From NCBI GenBank assembly GCA_963658695.1, contig CAVKRN010000022.1, forward strand, positions 1-34,919: DNA of 34,919 nt. Reading direction: 5' to 3'. The translations under genes and the position numbers were made by a program. The notes beneath the pieces were generated by a model. It was not told the origin of the DNA. It searched no databases and was given only the letters and a program-made list of their open reading frames with translations. Source of the DNA: CAG-791 sp963658695. GTDB lineage: Bacteria; Bacillota; Clostridia; Lachnospirales; Lachnospiraceae. Shown piece by piece: positions 15,972 through 23,354 of this stretch; position 1 is the stretch's first letter, and each line of letters begins with the position of its first letter.

Positions 15972-16744
15972 TCCTCCTGTGCGATCCCCTCGGAGGCACC
16001 CACAATGGAGGTTGCGCCGCGGAAGGACAGAGTCCGTCCCTCGATATCCGTGGCTTTTCCGCCGGCGGCCTCGACAATGCAGGCGGCAGCGGCATAGTCC
16101 CAGAGCTGTACTTTCAATTCAAAGTACATACCAACGCGCCCGGAGGCAACCATGCAAAGGTCCCACGCAGCGCTTCCGCTGCGGCGGATGTCGATGCAGC
16201 GGGAGAGATATTCGTAGCCAAGGTCGAAGGACCTTCTGGCAAGCTCCTCGTAGTAAGGTGTGGTTCCCATGAGGATCAGACTGTCCTTCATGGAATCTGC
16301 GGAGGTCTGAATGGGCGTACCGTTTTCCCAGGCGCCCACACCGATGACGCCGGAAAAGAGCTGATCGGAGAAGGGATTATAAATGACGCCGATCCAGGGA
16401 TTACCATCCTTTAAGAGGCCAATGCTGGTGACGCTGGGGAAAAGGCCCTTCATGAAATTCGAGGTTCCGTCGATGGGATCGATGACGAAGGTGAGGCCGC
16501 TTTCGTACTCCGGCAGGAACACGGCGGCACCTTCCTCTTCTCCGACAAAATGCGCATCCGGCACCAGCTCCTGAAGCTTCGCTACCAGAAATTCCTGCAC
16601 TCTGGCATCATATTCCGTTACAAAATTCGCATGTCCTTCCTTAGTACGCCGGCTTTTAGCGTGACCGGCTCCTTCCAGAATAATCTTACCCGCTTCTTTA
16701 GCGACTGCGGAAATCTGTTCCAGCAGCGTTCTTGCGTCTTCCAT
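15914..16744 (-). CDS. suhB: Inositol-monophosphatase-family phosphatase
   Basis: This is a magnesium-dependent, lithium-sensitive-type phosphatase of 276 residues. The metal-binding motifs are GEEEG, DPIDGTSN and WDYAAAACIVEAAGG, with all acidic ligands present. The TSNFMKG form is closer to SuhB/IMPase than to CysQ (which reads TKEF), so inositol phosphate or a related sugar phosphate is the default substrate. The family does include enzymes that hydrolyse PAP, the by-product of sulfotransferases, and a sulfotransferase cassette lies 1.5 kb away. GGAGGAATGAGATA precedes ATG 16744. It is divergent from the DUF362 gene. Confidence 0.88.
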   Translation of the reverse strand: MEDARTLLEQISAVAKEAGKIILEGAGHAKSRRTKEGHANFVTEYDARVQEFLVAKLQELVPDAHFVGEEEGAAVFLPEYESGLTFVIDPIDGTSNFMKGLFPSVTSIGLLKDGNPWIGVIYNPFSDQLFSGVIGVGAWENGTPIQTSADSMKDSLILMGTTPYYEELARRSFDLGYEYLSRCIDIRRSGSAAWDLCMVASGRVGMYFELKVQLWDYAAAACIVEAAGGKATDIEGRTLSFRGATSIVGASEGIAQEDYLPTRHSTKIASVTATET

Positions 16745-16785
16745 TATCTCATTCCTCCTGCCGTCTAGCGGCGCTGTAGTCGTTT

Positions 16786-16857
16786 GTTACTGGTATCACA
16801 GTACCTCAACTTTGCCAGGACTTGTTACTGGCTGGCGTTTATCCAGTAACACAGTAC
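16786..16857. promoter_or_regulatory. Repeated TACTG/CAGTA elements in a divergent promoter region
   Basis: GTTACTGG occurs at 16786-16793 and again at 16824-16831, each followed by CAGTACC. The first unit is TACTG-N6-CAGTA; the second forms GTTACTGG-N11-CCAGTAAC (16824-16850), followed by seven T's. They lie between the divergent phosphatase and DUF362 genes. They may be paired operators, or the second may act as a terminator-like hairpin for rightward reading. Confidence 0.45.
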
Positions 16858-16966
16858 CTTTTTTTACGTCACACGGCAAGTTACAGTTCATGCACCAGCC
16901 AGCGGCGGGTGTTATACTGATGATGTTTGGGACAAACGCCTTATGGGGATGAAAGGAGACAATCCG

Positions 16967-18088
16967 ATGGCAGACGTTTATTTTACAGACTTTAGAACAC
17001 ACATTGGAACATCGCTTCCGGAGAAGCTCAAGAAGCTATGTAGGGTCGCCGGCATCGGCGAGATCAATATGGAGGAGAGGTTTGTTGCAATCAAAATGCA
17101 TTTTGGTGAGCTCGGCAACATCGCGTACCTGCGGCCGCAGTATGCCAAGGCTGTTGTGGATCTGGTGAAGGAACAGAAGGGCCTGCCCTTCCTGACCGAT
17201 TGCAACACGCTTTATCCGGGAAGCCGGCGAAATGCCTTAGAGCACCTGGACTGTGCGAACATCAATGGATTTAATACTGTGACCACCGGATGTCAGGTTA
17301 TCATCGGCGACGGCCTGAAGGGAACGGATGACGTGATTGTGCCGGTTCGCAACGGAGAATACTGCAAGGAAGCCTATATCGGCCGGGCAGTGATGGATGC
17401 GGATGTGTTTATTTCGCTGACGCACTTCAAGGGTCACGAGGCAACCGGTTTTGGCGGAACGCTGAAGAACATCGGAATGGGCTGTGGTTCGCGTGCCGGC
17501 AAAATGCAGCAGCACAACAGCGGAAAGCCGACGGTCGACGAGGAGCTTTGCAGAGGGTGCCGTCGCTGCGCAAAGGAATGCGGCTCGAATGCTATCAGCT
17601 ATGAAAAGGGCGGCAAGGCCTGGATCAATCCGGATATCTGCAAGGGATGCGGCCGTTGCATTGGTGCCTGTTCCTTTGATGCGATTGCCAATCAGAATTC
17701 AAATGCGAATGAAATCCTTGGCTGCAAGATCGCAGAATACACACAGGCGGTTTGTGATGGGCGGCCGTGCTTCCATATTTCGCTGATCACCGATGTTTCT
17801 CCGAACTGCGACTGCCATGGCGAAAATGACGCGCCGATTCTGCCCAACATTGGAATGCTGGCCTCCTTTGATCCGGTAGCGCTGGATCAGGCCTGCGTGG
17901 ATCTGTGCCTTGCGGCGCAGCCGATTCATAATTCGCAGCTGGGAGATCATCTGGCGGATCCGCATTTCTGCGACCATGGGGATCACTTTATGAACAGCAA
18001 CCCCAATGTTCGTTGGAAGGAGACGCTGGAGCATGCGGAGAAGATCGGTCTGGGAAGCCGCGAATATACGTTGAAGACCATTCACTGA
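16967..18088 (+). CDS. DUF362-domain protein with two 4Fe-4S clusters
   Basis: This is a cytoplasmic 373-residue protein. The DUF362 region (FVAIKMHFGELGN, FLTDCNTLYPGSRRNALEHL, ISLTHFKGHEATGFGGTLKNIGMG) surrounds a two-cluster ferredoxin insert near residues 190-245, seen as CRGCRRCAKECGSNAIS and CKGCGRCIGACSFDAIA. Proteins of this family are usually annotated as ferredoxins of unknown reaction. The start at 16967 follows AAAGGAG. It is one of several redox proteins in this part of the window. A strong terminator follows. Confidence 0.88.
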   Translation: MADVYFTDFRTHIGTSLPEKLKKLCRVAGIGEINMEERFVAIKMHFGELGNIAYLRPQYAKAVVDLVKEQKGLPFLTDCNTLYPGSRRNALEHLDCANINGFNTVTTGCQVIIGDGLKGTDDVIVPVRNGEYCKEAYIGRAVMDADVFISLTHFKGHEATGFGGTLKNIGMGCGSRAGKMQQHNSGKPTVDEELCRGCRRCAKECGSNAISYEKGGKAWINPDICKGCGRCIGACSFDAIANQNSNANEILGCKIAEYTQAVCDGRPCFHISLITDVSPNCDCHGENDAPILPNIGMLASFDPVALDQACVDLCLAAQPIHNSQLGDHLADPHFCDHGDHFMNSNPNVRWKETLEHAEKIGLGSREYTLKTIH

Positions 18089-18111
18089 GGATCCGGTCGG
18101 TTCTCTGGCGG

Positions 18112-18151
18112 GGCGCTGCATGAGCTCAAAAGCAATGCAGCGCCGCTTTTT
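18112..18151 (+). terminator. Rho-independent terminator after the DUF362 gene
   Basis: GGCGCTGCAT (18112-18121) pairs perfectly with ATGCAGCGCC (18135-18144), followed by GCTTTTT. It separates the DUF362 gene from cysD. Confidence 0.88.
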
Positions 18152-18218
18152 GTGAACACACGTGGATGACAACGGTCTGATTTTACGTGCAGTGAGCGCG
18201 TGGTGAAGGAGAAAAGCT

Positions 18219-19127
18219 ATGGCGGAGACGCTGTCACATTTGGATAAGCTGGAAGCAGAGGCTATTGGCATTATGCGCGACGTGGTCGCGGAGTGCGAGA
18301 AGCCGGTGATGCTCTATTCCATCGGAAAGGACTCCTCGGTAATGCTGCATCTTGCATTGAAGGCATTCTATCCGGAGAAACCGCCGTTTCCGTTTCTTCA
18401 TATCGATACGACGTGGAAGTTTCACGAGATGATCGAATTCCGCGACTACACCGCGGAAAAGTATGGGCTTGAAATGCTGGTTTATACCAATCAGGAGGCG
18501 GTTGCCAAAGGAATCAATCCGTTTGAGTATGGTGGGGCTTATACGGACATCATGAAAACCCAGGCGCTCAAGCAGGCACTGAGTAAGTACGGGTTCACGG
18601 CCGCCTTCGGCGGCGGACGCCGGGATGAGGAGAAATCCCGAGCGAAGGAGCGGGTGGTTTCTTTTCGGAATGCGCAGCAGGCGTGGGACCCCAAAAACCA
18701 GAGACCGGAGATGTGGGACCTGTACAACATGCAGCTCGAAAAAGGGCAGAGCATTCGCGTGTTCCCACTGTCCAACTGGACGGAGAAGGACATCTGGCAG
18801 TACATCATGCGGGAGAATATTGAGATCGTATCGCTGTATTACGCCAAGGAGCGTCCGGTGGTGGAACGGGACGGGAATCTGATCATGATTGACGATGACC
18901 GCATCCTTCCGTACCTCCGCCCACAGGAGAAGATCGAAACGAAAAAAATACGCTTCCGCACGCTGGGATGCTATCCGCTGACGGGCGGTGTGGAGTCGGA
19001 AGCGGATACTCTGCCTGCCATTGTCAAGGAGACACTGGGGGCGGTGTATTCCGAGCGGACGAGCCGGGTGATTGATCACGAGGCCGCCGGCAGCATGGAA
19101 CGCAGAAAGCGGGAAGGATATTTTTGA
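18219..19127 (+). CDS. cysD: Sulfate adenylyltransferase subunit 2
   Basis: CysD is the ATP-pyrophosphatase subunit that makes adenylyl sulfate (APS) from sulfate and ATP, with CysN supplying GTP-driven energy. The protein has 302 residues, the normal length. The PP-loop SIGKDSS lies at 34-40. Other family segments are FPFLHIDTTWKFHEMIEFRD, AFGGGRRDEEKSRAKER and RTLGCYPLTGGVES. GGTGAAGGAGAAAAGCT precedes ATG 18219. It is followed by the fused cysN-cysC gene after 89 bases that hold a weak hairpin. No cysH, cysI or cysJ is present, so APS is probably used to make PAPS for sulfonation rather than reduced. Confidence 0.96.
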   Translation: MAETLSHLDKLEAEAIGIMRDVVAECEKPVMLYSIGKDSSVMLHLALKAFYPEKPPFPFLHIDTTWKFHEMIEFRDYTAEKYGLEMLVYTNQEAVAKGINPFEYGGAYTDIMKTQALKQALSKYGFTAAFGGGRRDEEKSRAKERVVSFRNAQQAWDPKNQRPEMWDLYNMQLEKGQSIRVFPLSNWTEKDIWQYIMRENIEIVSLYYAKERPVVERDGNLIMIDDDRILPYLRPQEKIETKKIRFRTLGCYPLTGGVESEADTLPAIVKETLGAVYSERTSRVIDHEAAGSMERRKREGYF

Positions 19128-19216
19128 GGCGTCAAAAACCTCAGAAAAAGGTGTGACGTTAATTAGGACGATCGGTTCGCAAACGATGTACCAGTCAGTT
19201 TTGGAGAGAAGACGAT

Positions 19217-21055
19217 ATGAGTGAACAAGAAGGGAATACTCTGCTGAAATTTCTAACCTGCGGAAGTGTGGACGATGGAAAGTCTACATTGATTGGACAT
19301 ATGCTCTACGACGCGAAGCTCCTGTTTGCGGATCAGAAGCAGGCGCTGGAGCTGGATTCCAAGGCGGGCAGCGTGGATGGCGGGATGGATTACTCTCTTC
19401 TTCTGGATGGCCTGATGGCGGAGCGGGAGCAGGGAATTACCATCGATGTGGCGTATCGATATTTTGCTACGCAGAAGAGATCCTTTATCGTGGCGGATGC
19501 GCCGGGGCATGAGGAATACACAAGGAATATGGCAGTGGGTGCCTCCTTTGCGGAGCTGGCGGTCATTTTACTGGATGCGGCGAAAGGGGTACTGCTCCAG
19601 ACAAGGCGTCACACCCGAATCTGTTCACTGATGGGGATCCGGGATTTTGTGTTTGCGGTGAACAAGATGGACCGGATTGGGTATGATGCCGGCCGTTTTG
19701 AGGAGCTGACAAGAGATGTCCGGACATTGATGGCACAGTTTCCTGTGCACACGCTGCAGATCATTCCGGTTTCCGCGGTGGTGGGAGACAATGTGACAGA
19801 GTCCTCGACGCGGATGCCATGGTACGATGGGCTGCCGCTGCTGCCATACCTGGAATCGGTGGAAACGGACCGCATGAAGGGAGGCAAAGGCTTTTGCCTT
19901 CCGGTACAGCGAATCTGCCGTCCGAATCAGAGCTTCCGCGGTTTTATGGGGGAGATTAAGTCAGGAGAGATTTCGGTTGGAGATGAGGTAACGGTCCTGC
20001 CGAGCCGTGAGCGAGCCCATGTGAAGGAGATATGGACAGGCTTTGACTCTGTGAAACGTGCGGTGATGGGACAGCCGGTGAATCTGACGCTGGACCGGGA
20101 AATCGATGTCAGCCGCGGCTGCGTGATTGAAAAAGGGAGCGGCGCGCATGTCGGGAATCTGTTCGCGGCATCTATTTTGTGGATGGACGAGAGTCTGCTG
20201 GTTCCCGGGAAGGACTATCTTTTGAAGCTGGGGACGCGCAAGGTTCCCTGCACGGTACAGAAGGTTCGCTATCAGACAGACATTAATACGGGGGAACATC
20301 TTCCTGCACAGCGCGTGTGCAAGAATGGGATCGCCTGCTGCGAAATTCTGACGGCGGAGAACATCGTTCTGGACCGGTTTACAGATAATCGCGTATTGGG
20401 CGAGTTTATACTGATTGACAGGATCACCAACATGACGTCCGGCTGCGGTGTGGTAGAGGAGATTCTCACGCGGAATACGGAAATTTACTGGCAGGAGCTG
20501 GACATCACCAGGGAGATTCGTGCCCGGCAAATGAACCAGACGCCGGTGACGCTCTGGTTCACCGGACTTTCCGGCTCTGGAAAATCGACCATTGCCAACG
20601 CGCTTGAAAAGCGTTTGGCGGCGATGGGGCGGCATACCATGCTGCTGGATGGGGATAATGTGCGCTTTGGCCTGAACAAGGATCTTGGATTTGATCAGGC
20701 GGGACGAATTGAGAACATTCGGCGGGTTGCAGAGGTGTGCCGGTTGATGAATGATGCGGGACTGATTGTACTGACATCCTTCATCTCGCCGTATGCGGCA
20801 GACCGGAGAAATGCAAGAGAAATCATTGGTGAAGGGTCTTTCGTGGAGATTTATGTGTCCACCTCATTGGAAACTTGTGAGAAACGAGATGTAAAGGGGC
20901 TGTACCGCCGCGCCCGGGCGGGTGAAATTCAGCATTTTACAGGCATTGGCAGTCCGTATGAGGAGCCGGAAAACGCGGAGCTTACCATTGATACTACATC
21001 GTGTACTGTAGAAGAGGCGGTGGAAGCGATTTTGCGGATACTGCAAGATCGGTGA
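19217..21055 (+). CDS. cysNC: Bifunctional sulfate adenylyltransferase subunit 1 / APS kinase
   Basis: This fusion (NodQ type, 612 residues) makes APS with CysD and then phosphorylates it to PAPS, the activated sulfate donor. The EF-Tu-like GTPase part has GSVDDGKST (16-24), the ADAPGHEEYTRNM motif and NKMD. The C-terminal kinase starts near residue 440 with GLSGSGKST (450-458), LLDGDNVRFGLNKDLGF and LYRRARAGEIQHFTGIGSPYE, so both halves look catalytically intact. GGAGAGAAGACGAT precedes the start. The sulfotransferase gene begins 38 bases later, which ties the PAPS made here to it. Confidence 0.96.
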   Translation: MSEQEGNTLLKFLTCGSVDDGKSTLIGHMLYDAKLLFADQKQALELDSKAGSVDGGMDYSLLLDGLMAEREQGITIDVAYRYFATQKRSFIVADAPGHEEYTRNMAVGASFAELAVILLDAAKGVLLQTRRHTRICSLMGIRDFVFAVNKMDRIGYDAGRFEELTRDVRTLMAQFPVHTLQIIPVSAVVGDNVTESSTRMPWYDGLPLLPYLESVETDRMKGGKGFCLPVQRICRPNQSFRGFMGEIKSGEISVGDEVTVLPSRERAHVKEIWTGFDSVKRAVMGQPVNLTLDREIDVSRGCVIEKGSGAHVGNLFAASILWMDESLLVPGKDYLLKLGTRKVPCTVQKVRYQTDINTGEHLPAQRVCKNGIACCEILTAENIVLDRFTDNRVLGEFILIDRITNMTSGCGVVEEILTRNTEIYWQELDITREIRARQMNQTPVTLWFTGLSGSGKSTIANALEKRLAAMGRHTMLLDGDNVRFGLNKDLGFDQAGRIENIRRVAEVCRLMNDAGLIVLTSFISPYAADRRNAREIIGEGSFVEIYVSTSLETCEKRDVKGLYRRARAGEIQHFTGIGSPYEEPENAELTIDTTSCTVEEAVEAILRILQDR

Positions 21056-21093
21056 AATACGGCAGATGCATCGAGTAAAGAGGAGATGACACC

Positions 21094-22050
21094 ATGCGGG
21101 CGAAATTTATCTGCATCGGTTTTCAGAAGTGCGGCACGACAACCTTATATGAGCTGATGCGGCATCATCACGGGATTGTGCTGACCCAGGATGTGAAGGA
21201 GCCGATGTTTTACCGCGTCGGCTGGTGGAGAAAGAATAAAGGTGCAGACTGGTATGAGAAACGTTATTTTGGCCGATATGCGCCGGAGGATCCACGGCTT
21301 CCGGGGGAGATCAATGCCGGACTTGGCGAAAATGGATGCGCGGAATGGATTGCAAAGGATTTTCCGGGGGATACAAAGCTGATTTTCATGCTGCGGGAGC
21401 CGGCGGAGAGGAGCTATTCGGCATACAAGTATTTCCTGGCAAGGGGATTTTTGCCGCTGAAGTATTTCCTGCTGGACAGGAGAAAGGGACATGCGGTGTC
21501 CTTTGACGCCTATGTGCATGACATCCTGGAAAATCCGAAGAAGAAAAAGAACATTCTGCGGCGCCGGCGTAAATATCTGGTCTTTTCGCAGAGCTGCTAT
21601 GCAGAGCTGATTCGAGAATACCGGCAGTACTTTGCTCCGGAGCAGATGCACTATATCCTCTTTGAGGAATTTGTGAAGGATCAGGAGAAAGCGTGCGACG
21701 AGCTGTATCGGTTCCTTGGAGAGGAGGCGGATTCGGCTGTGCCGTACGGTGTTCGCAGCAATGAGGGAAATCAGCGTGCGACGGGGCCGATCTGGGCGAT
21801 GTGGCATTTCCTGTTTACAGCGTTCAATTATTATCTAACGGAGTATCTGGATGTGGAGAAAGAGCATCCGGTGGCTTATCGCCGATACCGGGTTGTGCAT
21901 GACTGGGTGATACAAAAGAGCTTTACAATGGATGAGGATCGCTCAAAGATGCTGCCGCAGACCGGGGATTATTTACGGAATTACTATGAGGGGGAAATTG
22001 CAGAGACGGAACAAATCATCGGAAGAAATCTGAAGGGAGTTTGGAATTGA
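21094..22050 (+). CDS. PAPS-dependent sulfotransferase
   Basis: This enzyme transfers sulfonate from PAPS to an acceptor hydroxyl or amine. It has 318 residues and no signal peptide. The 5'-phosphosulfate loop is FQKCGTTTLYELM (residues 9-21) and the 3'-phosphate site is MLREPAERSYSAYKYF (near 99-114), both as in the heparan/carbohydrate sulfotransferase group. A basic patch, KKKKNILRRRRK, near residue 150 could hold an acidic acceptor or membrane surface. AGAGGAGATGACACC precedes ATG 21094. The gene lies directly after cysNC and is coupled to the TauE gene. The acceptor cannot be read from the sequence; glycan, lipid or small metabolite are all possible. Confidence 0.92.
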   Translation: MRAKFICIGFQKCGTTTLYELMRHHHGIVLTQDVKEPMFYRVGWWRKNKGADWYEKRYFGRYAPEDPRLPGEINAGLGENGCAEWIAKDFPGDTKLIFMLREPAERSYSAYKYFLARGFLPLKYFLLDRRKGHAVSFDAYVHDILENPKKKKNILRRRRKYLVFSQSCYAELIREYRQYFAPEQMHYILFEEFVKDQEKACDELYRFLGEEADSAVPYGVRSNEGNQRATGPIWAMWHFLFTAFNYYLTEYLDVEKEHPVAYRRYRVVHDWVIQKSFTMDEDRSKMLPQTGDYLRNYYEGEIAETEQIIGRNLKGVWN

Positions 22051-22835
22051 ATCTACTGACATTCGTAACCTGTGTGGCAGCGGGCATTGGAGCCGGCGTT
22101 GGAACTGGATTTGCGGGGCTCTCGGCCGCTGCCTTTATTGCGCCGCTTTTGATTGGGATTGTGGGTATGCCGGCCTATCAGGCGACCGGAATCGGGCTTG
22201 CTTCGGATGTGCTGGCTTCGGCGGTGTCGGCTTGGACCTACCATAAGGCGGGGAACATTGACTGGAAAAATGGGAGGAGCCTTCTTGCCATGGTTTTGAT
22301 CGGAACTGCGGCGGGGAGCCTGATCGCACAGTTTGTGTCCAATGGGACCATGGGCTTTTTGTCCATTGCGGGGTCCTTTTTTCTGGGCGGTCAGCAGCTG
22401 TGGCAGGCGCTGCGCGGAAAGGAAAAAACAGCGACCCTTCCATTTCCGGACACACCGTCCTGGCGACGCGCGGAACGAGTGGTTTGCGGGCTGTGGATTG
22501 GATTTATCTGCGGATTCATGGGAACCGGCGGCGGAATGATGATGCTCCTGGTACTGACACTGGTGATGGGGTATGAGCTGAAAATGGCAGTTGGAACCAG
22601 CGTTTTGATTATGACGTTTACGGCACTGTTTGGCTCCTCGATGCACTTTGCACTGAAGGGAGTGCCGGATGTGCGGATTCTGGCGGTGTGTGCCCTGACG
22701 ACATTGGCAGCAGCAGGCATTTCGGCGAGAGTAGCAAACCGGATGCGACCGCTTGCAGCCAAGGCGGTTGTGGGCGTATTGCTGACGGGGATGGGAGCGG
22801 CGATGCTCGTGTTCCATGTGATGGGGTTAAGCTGA
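22047..22835 (+). CDS. TauE/SafE family sulfur-anion transporter
   Basis: This is an inner-membrane transporter of 262 residues with about eight hydrophobic segments in two repeats. GAGVGTGFAGLSAAAFIAPLLIG and GFICGFMGTGGGMMMLLVLTLVMG are the paired Gly-rich motifs of the family. I choose the TTG start at 22047 because AAGGGAG lies seven bases upstream; the TTG overlaps the sulfotransferase stop, so the two are coupled. Members move sulfite, sulfonates or sulfate. Next to PAPS genes it may supply sulfate or export sulfite or a sulfonated product; the direction is not visible. Confidence 0.9.
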   Translation: MNLLTFVTCVAAGIGAGVGTGFAGLSAAAFIAPLLIGIVGMPAYQATGIGLASDVLASAVSAWTYHKAGNIDWKNGRSLLAMVLIGTAAGSLIAQFVSNGTMGFLSIAGSFFLGGQQLWQALRGKEKTATLPFPDTPSWRRAERVVCGLWIGFICGFMGTGGGMMMLLVLTLVMGYELKMAVGTSVLIMTFTALFGSSMHFALKGVPDVRILAVCALTTLAAAGISARVANRMRPLAAKAVVGVLLTGMGAAMLVFHVMGLS

Positions 22836-22878
22836 TTTCAATCATGAATTCGTACGTAAACGTCCGATTCATGTTGAA
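22835..22878. repeat. Perfect 44-base direct repeat, copy 1
   Basis: Identical to 22962-23005. The unit (ATTTCAATCATGAATTCG ... GATTCATGTTGAA) is itself an imperfect inverted repeat and folds into a hairpin. It begins at the last base of the TauE stop codon. Confidence 0.9.
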
Positions 22879-22886
22879 TGTTTAGC

Positions 22887-22926
22887 GCCGCATCGAGGTT
22901 TCCTTTCGGAAAAACCTCGATGTGGC
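22887..22926 (+). other. 15-base-pair hairpin
   Basis: GCCGCATCGAGGTTT (22887-22901) pairs with AAACCTCGATGTGGC (22912-22926), with one wobble. The inner CC-TTTC-GG extends the stem. Confidence 0.75.
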
Positions 22927-22927
22927 A

Positions 22928-22953
22928 GGCCAGAGGAGCTTCGCTCCTTGGCC
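22928..22953 (+). other. Hairpin with bulged G
   Basis: GGCCA and AGGAG (split by a bulged G at 22933) pair with CTCCT and TGGCC, with a CTTCG loop at 22939-22943. It stands directly between its neighbouring hairpins. Confidence 0.7.
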
Positions 22954-22954
22954 A

Positions 22955-23014
22955 CCATCCAATTTCAATCATGAATTCGTACGTAAACGTCCGATTCATG
23001 TTGAAATTGGATGG
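22955..23014 (+). other. 60-base long hairpin carrying repeat copy 2
   Basis: CCATCCAATTTCAA on the left pairs with TTGAAATTGGATGG on the right, and the pairing continues through the repeat unit CATGAAT/ATTCATG with one bulged T. It encloses the second copy of the 44-base repeat (22962-23005). Confidence 0.8.
22962..23005. repeat. Perfect 44-base direct repeat, copy 2
   Basis: All 44 bases equal those at 22835-22878, 127 bases upstream. Here the repeat is embedded in a longer stem, with added complementary flanks. Confidence 0.9.
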
Positions 23015-23033
23015 TGCTAAACATATACAAATG

Positions 23034-23070
23034 AAAGAGGCATCACGTGCTCAGCACGTGATGCCTCTTT
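23034..23070 (+). terminator. Perfect 18-base-pair palindrome, likely terminator
   Basis: AAAGAGGCATCACGTGCT and its exact reverse complement flank a single central C (23052). The right arm ends in CTCTTT. It is the best candidate terminator for the cysD-to-TauE operon. Two further hairpins follow at 23087-23113 and 23123-23156. The full gap 22836-23354 otherwise holds no credible gene. Confidence 0.75.
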
Positions 23071-23228
23071 CTGCAAGGGGAAAAGGAAAACTCCGAAATA
23101 TTTATGGAGTTTTATCGTCTCAGAACGGTCGGCGGAGGGGGGTGCCGATTCCGTTCAGCATAGGCGATTTTAAATCGAGAAGCTTTCTTGGCAAAGCCGT
23201 TTGTTTTGTTTCTCGCCTCACTCGATGG

Positions 23229-23257
23229 TTGTATGATATCAGGCGGCTTGCTATAAT
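23229..23257 (+). promoter_or_regulatory. Promoter of the AraC-family gene
   Basis: TTGTAT at 23229-23234 and TATAAT at 23252-23257 are 17 bases apart, a standard vegetative promoter. It lies about 100 bases before the regulator's start codon. Confidence 0.7.
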
Positions 23258-23354
23258 ACGTGCCATAATCCGTAGAAAACTAGCCAAAATCGCAACCTTG
23301 GATTCGGGACTGCGCGTGATAAAATGATCGGAAATGCAGGAAAAGAGGCACCTT

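Noticed and set aside
15914..16744. Naming the phosphatase cysQ outright
   Set aside because: The active-site motif is TSNF as in SuhB-type enzymes rather than TKEF; a PAP role remains only a hypothesis.
22835..23005. CRISPR array from the 44-base direct repeats
   Set aside because: Only two copies exist, the spacing is filled with other hairpins, the unit is palindromic through its full length, and no cas genes are present.
22878..23327. A 149-codon open frame through the hairpin region
   Set aside because: The translation is made of hairpin arms, has no ribosome binding site and resembles no family; the frame is open by chance.
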